64,000 bases of DNA from an uncultured bacterium (GCA_949291115.1 CASETY010000004.1:18432-82431), one strand, 5' to 3'. Counted from the stretch's first letter, positions 17,993 to 26,881 are shown. The notes: generated from the sequence alone by a model not told the origin. A program made the numbers and translations.

Positions 17993-18565
17993 ATGAAACA
18001 AATTTTAATTGAAACAAGTGCTAGACACGTACATGTAACAAAAGAAACATTAGAAATCTTATTTGGCAAAGGAGCAACATTAGAAGTTAAGAAAATGTTA
18101 TCACAACCTGGACAATTCGCTTCTAATCAAAAAGTTAAAGTTGTTGGCCCTAAAGGTGAATTAAACTGCTCAATTTTAGGTCCTGAAAGAAAAGAAAACC
18201 AAGTTGAAGTGTCATTTACTGATGCAAGAAGCTTAGGAGTTGTAGCTCCTGTTAGAGAATCTGGTGATATTAAAGGTTCTGCTCCTTGTAAGTTAGTTGG
18301 CCCTTGCGGTGAAGTTGAACTTGAAGAAGGCGTAATCGTTGCCAAACGTCATGTTCATATGACTGAAGAAGACGCTAAAGAATTTGGTGTTAATAATGGT
18401 GATATTGTAAAAGTTAAAGTAGTTACTGAAACTGGTAGAAAATTAATTTTCGATGATACTGTAATCAGAGTATCTAAAAATTATGCTTTAGCTATGCATA
18501 TTGATACAGATGAATCAAATGCTGGTGCTTTATCAGGCGTTATTTATGGTGAATTAGTTAAATAA
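17993..18565 (+). CDS. pduL: PduL-type phosphate acyltransferase (likely phosphotransacetylase)
   Basis: Interconverts acyl-CoA and acyl phosphate; in a PFL-containing fermenter the expected role is acetyl-CoA to acetyl phosphate for ATP synthesis. The two half-domains each carry the zinc-binding histidine motif (SARHVHVT near residue 11 and AKRHVHMT near 118). Between them lie PGQFASNQ, ILGPERKENQVEVS, TDARSLG and PVRESGDIKGS, all characteristic of PduL. There is no N-terminal encapsulation peptide and no microcompartment gene nearby, so it is probably a cytosolic Pta replacement (inference). It has its own promoter and terminator. Length of 190 aa is normal. Confidence 0.92.
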   Translation: MKQILIETSARHVHVTKETLEILFGKGATLEVKKMLSQPGQFASNQKVKVVGPKGELNCSILGPERKENQVEVSFTDARSLGVVAPVRESGDIKGSAPCKLVGPCGEVELEEGVIVAKRHVHMTEEDAKEFGVNNGDIVKVKVVTETGRKLIFDDTVIRVSKNYALAMHIDTDESNAGALSGVIYGELVK

Positions 18566-18576
18566 TATAAAAATGA

Positions 18577-18611
18577 GAGCTTGATTCTTAAAGATTCAAG
18601 CTCTTTTTTTT
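18577..18611 (+). terminator. Intrinsic terminator after pduL
   Basis: GAGCTTGA (18577-18584) pairs with TCAAGCTC, and the inner bases continue the stem imperfectly. A run of T follows directly. It lies between convergent pduL and the histidine kinase gene, whose stop codon overlaps the T-run. Confidence 0.85.
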
Positions 18612-19935
18612 ACTTATAGATTACAAAAGAAACGCCACCATTCTCTTCATTATAAACATTAAGTTTTAAATTAAAGAAATCAAGTGTTTTCTTTACAATA
18701 CTCATACCTAAACCAAATTGACCTTTAGCACCTTTTTCATAGGCTTTAAAATTACCATTTAAAAAAGCATCTTCAATATGAGGACCGTCATTATAAATAG
18801 TTACCTTATTCTTCTTTGTGGTTATAATAATTTTTGATTTAGCGTATCTTAAGGCATTATCTAATATATTGCCAATAACTGTTATAAAATTATCACGATA
18901 ACCATCGAAGTAACAATCCTCTAAGTTTAAAACAATGTCAACTTTACCATTAAATGTATACGGAGACGCTACTTCTTGACATATTTCTTTCATGTTAATT
19001 TGTTCAAACGACTTATCTTTAGATAAATATTCTAGTTTATTATATTGTAATAATTGATTTACTTTTTCTTTTAAAATATCAGCTTGTTTTAAAATAGTCT
19101 CGGCTGCCTCTAAATTTAAAACACCATCTTGAATAGCTTCGGCATAATTTTTAATAACCGCAATTGGTGTTTTAAAATCGTGACTAACATTTTGTAACAT
19201 TTCTTGTTTAGTTAATTCTGAATTTTTAATATCCACACGCATTTCTTCAATACTTAAAGACAATTCCGTTATTTCATCATTACCTTCATCAATATATTCT
19301 TCACTATAATCACTAGATTTAATATGATTAACATGTTCTTGTAACTTCTTAATTCTTTTAATTAGTTTATTAATCCAAACAGAAACAATAACTGATATTA
19401 AAATTAAAACTAAGCTAAAGATTAAAGCTACATAAGCTATCATTCTTTGTTTAAACATGTTTGTATAATCATCATTAATTAAAAATACAACAAAGTTATG
19501 ATAATCAAATTCATCTATTTGGCGTGATAAGGCTATTTTATAGTAATAAATATCACCTTGACTTAAAACAAATTCACCAATATCACTTTGTAAATTAAAA
19601 GCATTATTGATTACTTCATCTAATATTTCTTCACTACTAACTATATTAAAAGGATCGTTATAATTTGTTATTAAAACATTTTTATCTTCAATATTTATTT
19701 TACCTTGAATAATCCAAAAATTATAATTTTCATCAGAAGAAGTTTTGATTTCTTCACCATTTTCCCAAGCAAAAGCTGTAATTGAAGAATAGGCATTTAA
19801 TCTAAAATAAGTTTCATTTTCGGTTATATCACTTAAAATATTGATAATAACAATTAAAACTAAACCAAAAGCTGCCAAAATAAGTGAAAAAAATAGTAAG
19901 AATACTTTGGATGATATTCCTCTTTTAACTACCAT
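18610..19935 (-). CDS. Membrane sensor histidine kinase
   Basis: A 441-aa two-component sensor. It has an N-terminal transmembrane helix (about 10-32), an extracellular domain of about 130 residues, a second helix (about 166-188) and a HAMP linker. The HisKA dimer domain has the phospho-acceptor His in NVSHDFKTPIAV (about residue 250). The ATPase domain shows N-box NILDNALRYA, NDGPHI, and the short G-box GQFGLGMSIV. The stimulus domain is not recognisable. Its ATG overlaps the response regulator by seven bases, so the two are coupled. Confidence 0.93.
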   Translation of the reverse strand: MVVKRGISSKVFLLFFSLILAAFGLVLIVIINILSDITENETYFRLNAYSSITAFAWENGEEIKTSSDENYNFWIIQGKINIEDKNVLITNYNDPFNIVSSEEILDEVINNAFNLQSDIGEFVLSQGDIYYYKIALSRQIDEFDYHNFVVFLINDDYTNMFKQRMIAYVALIFSLVLILISVIVSVWINKLIKRIKKLQEHVNHIKSSDYSEEYIDEGNDEITELSLSIEEMRVDIKNSELTKQEMLQNVSHDFKTPIAVIKNYAEAIQDGVLNLEAAETILKQADILKEKVNQLLQYNKLEYLSKDKSFEQINMKEICQEVASPYTFNGKVDIVLNLEDCYFDGYRDNFITVIGNILDNALRYAKSKIIITTKKNKVTIYNDGPHIEDAFLNGNFKAYEKGAKGQFGLGMSIVKKTLDFFNLKLNVYNEENGGVSFVIYK

Positions 19936-20594
19936 AATAAACGATACCCATAACCATAAATAGTCTCGACATTGAGGTTTTTCATCTTACTTCTTAGTCG
20001 TCTAAGCAAATCATCAACAACCCTGTCACTGCCAAAATATTCATCGCCCCAAACATGATTAATAATTTGTTCACGGGCTAAAGCTTTATTTTTATTTATA
20101 ACTAAAAAGCATAATAAATCATATTCTTTAGATGTTAAAACAAGTTGTTCATTGTTTTCGTAAACACTTCTTTTATCTAAATCAATTAAATAACCATTAT
20201 AATTAATAACATTGGTTTCTTGATTTTCTTTGTAACATCTAGCTAATATTCTTTTAACTCTTAAGACTAATTCTCTAAGTGAATATGGCTTAGCTAAATA
20301 ATCATCACTACCTAATTCAAGACCCATAACTTTATCAATATCTTGATCACGAGCAGAAGTAAAAATAACTGGGATATCTTTGTTTTCTTCTTTAATGGCT
20401 TTAATCAAGTCATAGCCTGTTGTCATTCCTGGTAACATTATATCTAAAATCCAAAGATGAAAACTATCTTTTAAATGGTTTAAAGCTTCTTCTCCTGTCG
20501 TAAAAAGAACTGTTTGATAACCTTCTTTATCTAAATATTTAACTAATAGGTTAGCTAAATCTTTCTCATCTTCTACAATCGCAATTTTATACAT
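19929..20594 (-). CDS. OmpR/PhoB-family response regulator
   Basis: A 221-aa transcription regulator with a receiver domain (acidic pair in VEDEKD, phospho-acceptor D51 in WILDIMLPG, Thr/Ser in FTSARD, Lys in LAKPYS). A winged-helix DNA-binding domain follows (LTSKEYDLLCFL, then HVWGDEYFGSDRVVDDLLRRL and a GYGYRL wing). It is the partner of the kinase just downstream. Targets are unknown. The candidate small RNA immediately upstream on the same strand could be linked to this system by position only. Confidence 0.95.
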   Translation of the reverse strand: MYKIAIVEDEKDLANLLVKYLDKEGYQTVLFTTGEEALNHLKDSFHLWILDIMLPGMTTGYDLIKAIKEENKDIPVIFTSARDQDIDKVMGLELGSDDYLAKPYSLRELVLRVKRILARCYKENQETNVINYNGYLIDLDKRSVYENNEQLVLTSKEYDLLCFLVINKNKALAREQIINHVWGDEYFGSDRVVDDLLRRLRSKMKNLNVETIYGYGYRLLW

Positions 20595-20627
20595 ATGGCA
20601 AGTTCACCTCTTTATAAAATTATATAA

Positions 20628-20749
20628 TAAAAAGTGATAAAGGACAACCTATTAAAAGTTGTCCTTTATCTGGGAGAGTTATAGTTTGCTTATGAAAAAG
20701 ATATCTATCTATTAGGGAGAGTGATAGATACATGCTAGATTTAACTAGC
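20628..20749 (-). ncRNA. Candidate trans-acting small RNA with two C-rich motifs
   Basis: No protein fits here. On the minus strand, TTTACA, 18 bases and TATAAT (complement of 20756-20761, with TGC as extended -10) would start a transcript near 20749. It contains a small hairpin GCTAG-TTAAAT-CTAGC, then a stem TATCTATC/GATAGATA that displays CTCTCCC in its loop, and a second CTCTCCC in a single-stranded part. It ends in a ten-pair stem AAAGGACAAC/GTTGTCCTTT (20639-20667) and a CTTTTT run. The CTCTCCC motifs are complementary to purine-rich ribosome binding sites, like the C-rich motifs of RoxS/RsaE-type sRNAs. The assignment is inference from structure. Confidence 0.55.
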
Positions 20750-20854
20750 TTCAGTATTATAGCATATTTCAATATGGTTTGTAAATCCTATTTAAATAAA
20801 TATTATTTTTATTTACGCTTTTTTTGATTATTAACCAATAAAATTAAGATAAAT

Positions 20855-20890
20855 TAAAAAAACTTAATGAGAAAACTCACTAAGTTTTTG
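20855..20890 (-). terminator. Intrinsic terminator after rpoE
   Basis: On the minus strand AACTTAGTGAG pairs with CTCATTAAGTT around a T-rich loop, with one mismatch, followed by seven T. It lies five bases after the rpoE stop and separates rpoE from the candidate small RNA. Confidence 0.75.
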
Positions 20891-20894
20891 ATTA

Positions 20895-21413
20895 TTAATT
20901 ATCATACATATCTTCAAAATCATCCATGTAATCATTATACTTATCTTCATCGAAGTCTTCATCTTCATCGTAACGTTCTAATAAATGACCTTCATCATCA
21001 TGTTCGAAATCGTCACTATCATCTAAGTCTTCGTCTTCATTATCTTCGTCTTCTAATTCTTCGTCATACATATCTTCATCTAGTTCATCGTCTAAATCAA
21101 GACCTTCTTCATGATCGATAATTTCTTCATCATCTTCTTCAATATCTTCTAAATTGATGAAGTCAGAACCATCTTTATCGTATTCTTTTAAAGATTGACG
21201 GCTTTTTAAATCCCATTCATCTTCACCCATATATACGAATTTTGCCGAAGTTGTGATATCTAAATATAATTGAGTAGCGTAGTCTGTATTATTTAAATCT
21301 AAACCTTTAGCTTCTAAAGTTAATTTAATAAGGTCAGCCATTTTCATTTTATCATTATGTTCTGTTAAAATTTTAGTAGCTACTTCTAACATTGATAATT
21401 GGTTTTCTTGCAT
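20895..21413 (-). CDS. rpoE: RNA polymerase delta subunit
   Basis: A 172-aa accessory subunit of RNA polymerase found in Bacilli, which promotes recycling of the enzyme. The N-terminal HARE-HTH domain spans about residues 1-70 (MLEVATKILTEHN, then KMKMADLIKLTLEAKG and the closing FVYMGEDEWDLK). From about residue 80 the chain is almost entirely Asp and Glu with scattered Tyr and Leu, the unstructured acidic tail typical of delta. It lies at the same neighbourhood as ywiB-type DUF1934, as in other Bacilli. Presence of rpoE supports placement in Bacilli. Confidence 0.95.
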   Translation of the reverse strand: MQENQLSMLEVATKILTEHNDKMKMADLIKLTLEAKGLDLNNTDYATQLYLDITTSAKFVYMGEDEWDLKSRQSLKEYDKDGSDFINLEDIEEDDEEIIDHEEGLDLDDELDEDMYDEELEDEDNEDEDLDDSDDFEHDDEGHLLERYDEDEDFDEDKYNDYMDDFEDMYDN

Positions 21414-21470
21414 GTTATTACCTCCAGCGACTCTATATTTTACCTAAAAATTAACATTAATGCAAGTAAT

Positions 21471-21818
21471 TTATGACCACTTTAAGATGATTTTATGAGA
21501 AGATAGATAATATTTATCATCATATAAGTCATAATCTATTTCTATTTGTTTATTTTCTTTAATTAATTTAGTGGTTTTTATTTTAAAAAACATTTGACCA
21601 ATTTCATTTTGATAAATTGTTTCACTAAATTCATTATCTTTAAAAATTAACTTTTGATAATTTTTTCCTTCTCTAATTAATTCATTATTAAAAAAATCAT
21701 AAGTAACATTTTCTTTAGCTAAATGATCATAAAAAAACAATTTATTATCACTATAATCACCATCAACTACAATGTTATATTTTACATCTTTATTACCTAT
21801 TTCATAATAAATTTTCAT
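21471..21818 (-). CDS. DUF1934-like (YwiB-type) beta-barrel protein
   Basis: A 115-aa protein made mostly of alternating beta strands, without signal or membrane segment. Length, the strand pattern, and position directly next to rpoE match the DUF1934/YwiB group, whose members have a small lipocalin-like barrel and unknown function. Sequence similarity is weak (IGQMFFKIKTTKL region), so the family call is mainly contextual. Its start overlaps the recR stop by one base, so it is coupled to recR. Confidence 0.6.
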   Translation of the reverse strand: MKIYYEIGNKDVKYNIVVDGDYSDNKLFFYDHLAKENVTYDFFNNELIREGKNYQKLIFKDNEFSETIYQNEIGQMFFKIKTTKLIKENKQIEIDYDLYDDKYYLSSHKIILKWS

Positions 21819-22423
21819 TAATATTTATTTCTTCCTTCTAAAGCCCTTAATAATGTTAATTCATCAACATATTCAATATCGCCACCGACTGGCATACCAT
21901 AAGCTAAACGGCTAATTTTAATATCTTTGTAATCACTTAATAATTCTTTTATATATTTGGCAGTTGTTTCTCCTTCTAAAGTGGCATTACAAGCTAAGAT
22001 AACTTCATCAATTAAATTAGCTTTCGCTTTTTCTAATAAGGGTTCAATATTTAAATCGTCAATACTAATACCTTTAGCAAATTTGATTGAACCATTTAAA
22101 ACATTATAAATGCCATTATATTCATTTAAGTTTTCAATAATAAATACATCTTTAGGTTGTTCAACTACCATTATTTGTCTATGATTACGCTTTTCATCTT
22201 GGCAAATATCACAAATATCATTGGTTGTTAAATTACCACAATTTTTACAATGATGAATATTATTTTTAACATTATCAAGATTGTTTATGAATTCTTCAAC
22301 ATCGATATTTGATAAGTCATTCAATACTGAAAAAGCGTATCTTTCAGCCGTTTTTCTGCCAACACCTGGTAAACATTTAAAAGACTCAATTAAATCTTCT
22401 AAATATTTAGGATATTTAATCAT
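21818..22423 (-). CDS. recR: Recombination mediator RecR
   Basis: Works with RecO (and RecF) to load RecA on gapped DNA. The helix-hairpin-helix start SFKCLPGVGRKTAERYAF is followed by a four-cysteine zinc finger (CKNCGNLTTNDICDIC). A TOPRIM domain follows (IMVVEQPKDVFIIENL), then LEGETTAKYI and RLAYGMPVGGDIEYVD. Length of 201 aa is standard. It overlaps ebfC by one base, and the order dnaX-ebfC-recR is the conserved one. Confidence 0.98.
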   Translation of the reverse strand: MIKYPKYLEDLIESFKCLPGVGRKTAERYAFSVLNDLSNIDVEEFINNLDNVKNNIHHCKNCGNLTTNDICDICQDEKRNHRQIMVVEQPKDVFIIENLNEYNGIYNVLNGSIKFAKGISIDDLNIEPLLEKAKANLIDEVILACNATLEGETTAKYIKELLSDYKDIKISRLAYGMPVGGDIEYVDELTLLRALEGRNKY

Positions 22424-22722
22424 TAGAATAAGCCACCTGTCATGCTAGCATATGGACCTAAGATTTTTTGAGAAGCTTCTTCAATCTTTTTATTCGCATC
22501 ATTTAATGCAGATACAATTGAATCTTCTAACATTTCTAAATCATCTTTATCTTCAATAACTGAAGTATCAATTTTAACACCAACAACTTCATGAGAACCT
22601 TTTACACTAACAGTTACAACCCCACCTGCTTGGCCAGTAAAAACAGTTTCTTGTAACTTTGCTTGCGCTTGTTCCAATTCTTTTTGCATTTTTCTTAATT
22701 TCATCATCATTGCTTGATTCAT
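22423..22722 (-). CDS. ebfC: YbaB/EbfC nucleoid-associated protein
   Basis: A 99-aa DNA-binding protein forming a tweezer-like homodimer. It starts with the conserved helix MMKLRKMQKELEQAQAKLQ, followed by the strand VFTGQAGGVVTVSVKGSHEV and the C-terminal helix with DAxxK-like SALNDANKKIEEAS. It lies four bases after dnaX and overlaps recR by one base, the classic dnaX-ebfC-recR unit. The rpoE side of the cluster reads in the same direction. Confidence 0.97.
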   Translation of the reverse strand: MNQAMMMKLRKMQKELEQAQAKLQETVFTGQAGGVVTVSVKGSHEVVGVKIDTSVIEDKDDLEMLEDSIVSALNDANKKIEEASQKILGPYASMTGGLF

Positions 22723-22726
22723 TTTT

Positions 22727-24469
22727 CTATTCCTCCATTACTTCTAATTTATCATCAAAAATGGTTTTCAAATCACCAATTATTTTATTTTCTTCACCAC
22801 TATCTTTATTTGGTTTTTGTGGTAAATGAACAGGAATGATAATATTGTCTAAAATTGGTTTTTCAATACCTGTCTCATATTTTTTCTTATAATCAATTTT
22901 AATTTGACTCCATATATTATGCGGTATTGCATAATAGTTTTCAATAGATGGTACTATATTTTTTAAAATTTCTAATATTTTATGATAGTTTTGATAAGTC
23001 ATTACTCTTTCACAAAAGCCTTTATCTTGTAAAACGACAATTAAAGAGTTTGTGCTAGCAGCTACTACTTTACCATTTGTTAACATGTTAACGATAACTT
23101 CACTACCATATTTTATTTTAATGTTTTCCCATTCATTTAAGAAAAGTTCTTTTGTTTCTTTTGAACCTTCATTTAAACAATCATTAATCATTTTAATATT
23201 TATAAGATTGTCATCTACAACTACTTCTTTTTCTTCTTTATTTATTTGTTCCTTTATTTTTAAAAGATCGCTTGCTTTAGTTGTATTATAATTTATTACT
23301 TCTTTTACAACTTCTTTATTATTTTTTAGTTTTTCTAACTCAATACTTAATTGATTAATTCTTTCATTTAATAATGTTGTATCTTGAATGTTTTTATCGG
23401 CCATTTTTAAAATAGCTAAGTCTAAAAATGATTCTTTTCTAGTTGAAAATTTCATTTGATTAAAACATTCATTTAAAATATCTAACCATTTAAAAATTAA
23501 ATCATTAGGTATTTTTTTAATATATTCTTTAACTTCTTCAACATTAAAAAAAGGTGCATTAACATCATTAATTTTAACTTTTTGAACTAATATATTTCTT
23601 AAATGTAACATTAAGTCTGTTGTTATTTTAGGAACTTCTTTACCTTTATTTTCTAAATAACTTAATTTATCTAAAGCTTTTATACTTTCTTGTTCATAAG
23701 CAAATTTAACAATATCAAATAAGTCTTGATCAGCTATTTCCCCTGATACTGCTAACACATCGTCAATAGTTATAGTATTAGATGTTGCATAAGAAATTAC
23801 TTGATCTAATAAACTTAAGGCATCACGCATACCACCTTGACTAGCTAAGACTATTTTTAAAATAGCTTCATCTGTAATTTCTAACTTTTCTTCCTGACAA
23901 ACATATCTAATTCTTTCATCGATACCTTCATTAGAAATAGCTTGAAAATCAAAACGTTGACAACGTGATAAAATTGTATTTGGTAATTTATAAGGTTCTG
24001 TGGTCGCTAAAATAAAAACAACATATGAAGGCGGTTCTTCTAAAGTTTTAAGCAAAGCATTAAAAGCCGCATTACTTAACATATGAACTTCATCGATAAT
24101 ATAAACTTTATATCGACAAGTAGATGGTAAATATTTTACACTGTCACGAAGGGCTCTAATATCATCGGCGCCATTATTAGAAGCCGCATCTATTTCAATT
24201 ACATCGGCAATACTTCCTTGACTAATTCCTTTACAAATATCACATTCTAAACAAGGAGAAATAGTTGGTCCTTTTTCACAACATAATGCTTTCGCAAAAA
24301 TTTTAGCTAATGTTGTTTTACCAGTTCCACGTGGTCCACAAAATAAATAAGCATGGCCTACTTTATTATGAATAATTGCGTTTTCTAAAGTCCTTACAAT
24401 CGCCTTTTGATCAACTACCTCTTTAAATGTTTGAGGTCTATAGGCTCTATAAAGTGCTTGATAACTCAC
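22727..24469 (-). CDS. dnaX: DNA polymerase III subunits gamma and tau
   Basis: Clamp-loader ATPase of the replisome. It begins SYQALYRAYRPQTFKEV, the near-invariant DnaX start, with Walker A CGPRGTGKTTLAKIF (about residue 45). A four-cysteine zinc module follows (CCEKGPTISPCLECDIC), then Walker B IIDEVHMLS and the SRC motif LSRCQRFDF. A C-terminal region of about 230 residues is poorly conserved, as in tau. The frame opens at an ATG at 24484, but GGAGGTG overlaps it; the GTG at 24469, seven bases after the RBS, gives the standard N-terminus. It overlaps the preceding secreted-protein gene by 23 bases. Confidence 0.97.
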   Translation of the reverse strand: MSYQALYRAYRPQTFKEVVDQKAIVRTLENAIIHNKVGHAYLFCGPRGTGKTTLAKIFAKALCCEKGPTISPCLECDICKGISQGSIADVIEIDAASNNGADDIRALRDSVKYLPSTCRYKVYIIDEVHMLSNAAFNALLKTLEEPPSYVVFILATTEPYKLPNTILSRCQRFDFQAISNEGIDERIRYVCQEEKLEITDEAILKIVLASQGGMRDALSLLDQVISYATSNTITIDDVLAVSGEIADQDLFDIVKFAYEQESIKALDKLSYLENKGKEVPKITTDLMLHLRNILVQKVKINDVNAPFFNVEEVKEYIKKIPNDLIFKWLDILNECFNQMKFSTRKESFLDLAILKMADKNIQDTTLLNERINQLSIELEKLKNNKEVVKEVINYNTTKASDLLKIKEQINKEEKEVVVDDNLINIKMINDCLNEGSKETKELFLNEWENIKIKYGSEVIVNMLTNGKVVAASTNSLIVVLQDKGFCERVMTYQNYHKILEILKNIVPSIENYYAIPHNIWSQIKIDYKKKYETGIEKPILDNIIIPVHLPQKPNKDSGEENKIIGDLKTIFDDKLEVMEE

Positions 24470-25235
24470 TATCTTCACCTCCATCTACTAATATATATGT
24501 ATCTTTTGTTTCTGTGTCATTGTTGTAATAACTATAATATGTCATATAAATTTGATTAGAAACCATTAAATCTAAAACTGTGGTTGATAGACCATCATAA
24601 TTCAAATCAATACCTAATGTGCGGTAACTTGCACTAACAATATCTGAACAATATTTTCTTCTTTCAATACCAAAAACAAAGGAAAAATTATAAGGTTGGC
24701 CTAATAATGAAACACCTTCTAAAAAGGCTTTAAATCTATTTTCTTTGTTTGTGTTTACTCTAAAGGCAAAAGTTTCTTCATAATAACTATTATTCCAAGT
24801 ACTAATGCTATAAACTTTCGCTACTGTCGTCGTATCAAAACCAGTTGTTTCAATTGTGTTAGAGGTTGTTATATGATAATTACTATCATAATAATTCCCG
24901 CAAAGTAAACCGGCATGACCACCAACATAAAATTCAACGGTTTCTCTTACGATTTGTGAATTAAAACCGCCTCTAGTAGTAGCTAAAATATCTCCAGGTC
25001 CATATGGTAATAAATTATTACCTACTTTTTGATAAGTTTTATCATCTAGTTTAAAATCAGAACTAACAAAAAAAATGCGTTTTTCTGTTGTTGATAATTC
25101 TTCTTGTAAAACACCTTTTTCAATAAAATTATTAACTTTTTGCCGCACATATATATGTTCGGTTGCGGCCCCTACTGTTGCCCAAAATAAGAGGGCTAGT
25201 AGTCCTAACATTATTAAACCAAGTACTTTTTTCAT
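24447..25235 (-). CDS. Secreted permuted papain-like (YiiX/NlpC-P60-related) protein
   Basis: A 262-aa exported protein with an N-terminal signal anchor (VLGLIMLGLLALLFWATV). The middle has YGPGDILATTRGG, then EFYVGGHAGLL with a candidate catalytic His. A later segment FGIERRKYCSDIVSASYRTLGI holds the candidate catalytic Cys. His before Cys is the permuted order of YiiX/LRAT-type NlpC/P60 relatives. These act as amidases or peptidases at the cell surface, possibly on peptidoglycan or lipid. The exact substrate is unknown. It precedes dnaX with an overlap of 23 bases, so dnaX may be partly co-transcribed with it. Confidence 0.75.
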   Translation of the reverse strand: MKKVLGLIMLGLLALLFWATVGAATEHIYVRQKVNNFIEKGVLQEELSTTEKRIFFVSSDFKLDDKTYQKVGNNLLPYGPGDILATTRGGFNSQIVRETVEFYVGGHAGLLCGNYYDSNYHITTSNTIETTGFDTTTVAKVYSISTWNNSYYEETFAFRVNTNKENRFKAFLEGVSLLGQPYNFSFVFGIERRKYCSDIVSASYRTLGIDLNYDGLSTTVLDLMVSNQIYMTYYSYYNNDTETKDTYILVDGGEDSELSSTL

Positions 25236-25260
25236 GCTACTATTTTAACTCATTTTAATC

Positions 25261-25296
25261 AAAAATAAAAGTCCTTAAGTGTATATCCTTAAGAAC
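25261..25296 (-). terminator. Intrinsic terminator after jag
   Basis: GTCCTTAAG (25271-25279) pairs with CTTAAGAAC (25288-25296) with one mismatch, followed on the minus strand by TTTTATTTTT. It ends the rnpA-yidC-jag transcript just before the secreted papain-like gene. Confidence 0.75.
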
Positions 25297-25305
25297 CTTA
25301 TTTTA

Positions 25306-25908
25306 CTAAATTTTTGGTTTTATAACAACCGCTCTATCTTTACCTTCACCTTCAGATTCAGTATAAACATCACGCCAATTTGCTAGTTTTTCATGAATAA
25401 CATGTCTTTCATAAGCATTCATTGGTGTTAATTTAACTGCAATCTTAGTTTTAATAACTTCAGAAGCAGTTTTAGTAGCTAAAATTTCTAATTGACGATC
25501 GCGAGCTTCACGATAATCACCAATATCTAATGTAATAATATGACGTTCTTTACTATAATTAGATATTAAATATCTTACTAATGTTTGTAAAGCTTCTAAA
25601 GTTTTACCACCATGACCAATTAATAAAGCATTTTCACTACTTTCAATTAAATAATGAATTTCAGTTTCTTCTTTAACTGTTCTAGTTTCAATTTGATAAC
25701 CAATATGCATAGCCTTTAAGATATTTTCAATATATCTTCTACCTTCTAAAGCTAAGTCAATATCAACAAATGCTTCACAGTTTAAACCTTGTTCTACTTC
25801 ACCTAAAACATGAATAAATATTTTGTCTTCTGGTAATCTTAACATTTCTGAAGCTTTTGTTAAAGCTTCTTCTTCACTATTAGCTATAACGGCAATTTTT
25901 AATTTCAT
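25306..25908 (-). CDS. khpB: RNA-binding protein KhpB/Jag
   Basis: A 200-aa protein with a degenerate Jag N-terminal domain (about 1-50), a KH domain (NALLIGHGGKTLEALQTLVRYL, the GxxG-type loop in GHGG) and a C-terminal R3H domain (MNAYERHVIHEKLANWRDV). With KhpA it binds many RNAs and in related bacteria affects cell elongation. It sits four bases after yidC in the conserved rpmH-rnpA-yidC-jag series and ends at a clear terminator. Confidence 0.97.
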   Translation of the reverse strand: MKLKIAVIANSEEEALTKASEMLRLPEDKIFIHVLGEVEQGLNCEAFVDIDLALEGRRYIENILKAMHIGYQIETRTVKEETEIHYLIESSENALLIGHGGKTLEALQTLVRYLISNYSKERHIITLDIGDYREARDRQLEILATKTASEVIKTKIAVKLTPMNAYERHVIHEKLANWRDVYTESEGEGKDRAVVIKPKI

Positions 25909-25912
25909 ATTA

Positions 25913-26881
25913 TCACATCTTTTCTTTTGTCATTTTGTAATAAGCACGTTCATTTAATTTACGTGTTAATTGTGATTGGAATAATTGATAAATGGCACCA
26001 ATAAGCCAATAAATAGATAAGGCTGTAGATGATAAAGCAATAAAGAAGAACATTACTACCATGACAATATTCATGATACGCATTTGTTTAGCTTGGTCAT
26101 TTGCCTTTGGATTGTAATTAGTCTTTTTAACATATGATGGCTTTCTTTGAGCTAATTTTTGACTTAAGAAAGTTAAACCAGCATATATTAAAGCGATGGC
26201 AATACAAAAGATTCTATCTTTTAATTCACCAACTGTAGCTGATGTACCATTTAATTCGAAGAAACCAAATAATTTAGTATTAGTTAAAGCAAATTTACCG
26301 TATGTTTCAACAACAACACCATTGCTTAACACTGTTGTAGTAGTTAAATTAACTCTTCTTACAACTTCATACATTGCGATAAAGATTGGAAATTGAATAA
26401 ATGTTGAAAATAAACAACCAAGAGGATTAAATTTATATTTTTTATAAATCATCATCATTTCTTGTTGCATACGTTTTTGACTATTAGGATCTTTTCTAAA
26501 AGCGTATTTCTTTTGTAATTTATCAATTTCTGGTTGCATAACTTGCATCTTTAAAGTCATACTATTTTGACGACTATAAATAGGCCATGCGACTGTTCTA
26601 ATAATAATTGTTGTAAAAACAATACCCCAGAAGAATGAATTTCCTAAACCTTTACCAATTGAACTACATAACCAAGCGAATGGATAAGATAGGATAGAAA
26701 CACCCCATCCCCAAAAACCATCCCAGAATCCTTGGAAATGAAATTCATTACCCCAAGTTGTATATACATTATTGTACCAATAATCAGCACTAGTTCTACA
26801 ACTTGATAAGCCTAAGACAACTAACAAAACAATGAATAAAGCCGTAAATTTATATATGTTTCGGTGTAAAAATAATTTCAC
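25913..26881 (-). CDS. yidC: Membrane insertase YidC (lipoprotein form)
   Basis: Inserts and folds membrane proteins alone or with SecYEG. A signal peptide with lipobox LGLSSC places the lipidated Cys at residue 28. The conserved membrane core includes GIVFTTIIIRTVAWPIYSRQ, with the hydrophilic-groove Arg in IIIRT. It continues through the coiled cytoplasmic region around IDKLQKKYAFRKDP, then FSTFIQFPIFIAMYEV and SIYWLIGAIYQLFQS. Length of 322 aa suits the Gram-positive SpoIIIJ/YqjG type. Its start overlaps the 3' end of rnpA by 32 bases. Confidence 0.97.
   Translation of the reverse strand: MKLFLHRNIYKFTALFIVLLVVLGLSSCRTSADYWYNNVYTTWGNEFHFQGFWDGFWGWGVSILSYPFAWLCSSIGKGLGNSFFWGIVFTTIIIRTVAWPIYSRQNSMTLKMQVMQPEIDKLQKKYAFRKDPNSQKRMQQEMMMIYKKYKFNPLGCLFSTFIQFPIFIAMYEVVRRVNLTTTTVLSNGVVVETYGKFALTNTKLFGFFELNGTSATVGELKDRIFCIAIALIYAGLTFLSQKLAQRKPSYVKKTNYNPKANDQAKQMRIMNIVMVVMFFFIALSSTALSIYWLIGAIYQLFQSQLTRKLNERAYYKMTKEKM

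Noticed and set aside
20867..21121. His/Tyr/Leu-rich reading frame on the plus strand
   Set aside because: It is the antisense of the Asp/Glu-rich tail of rpoE; the composition is a mirror of the acidic codons.
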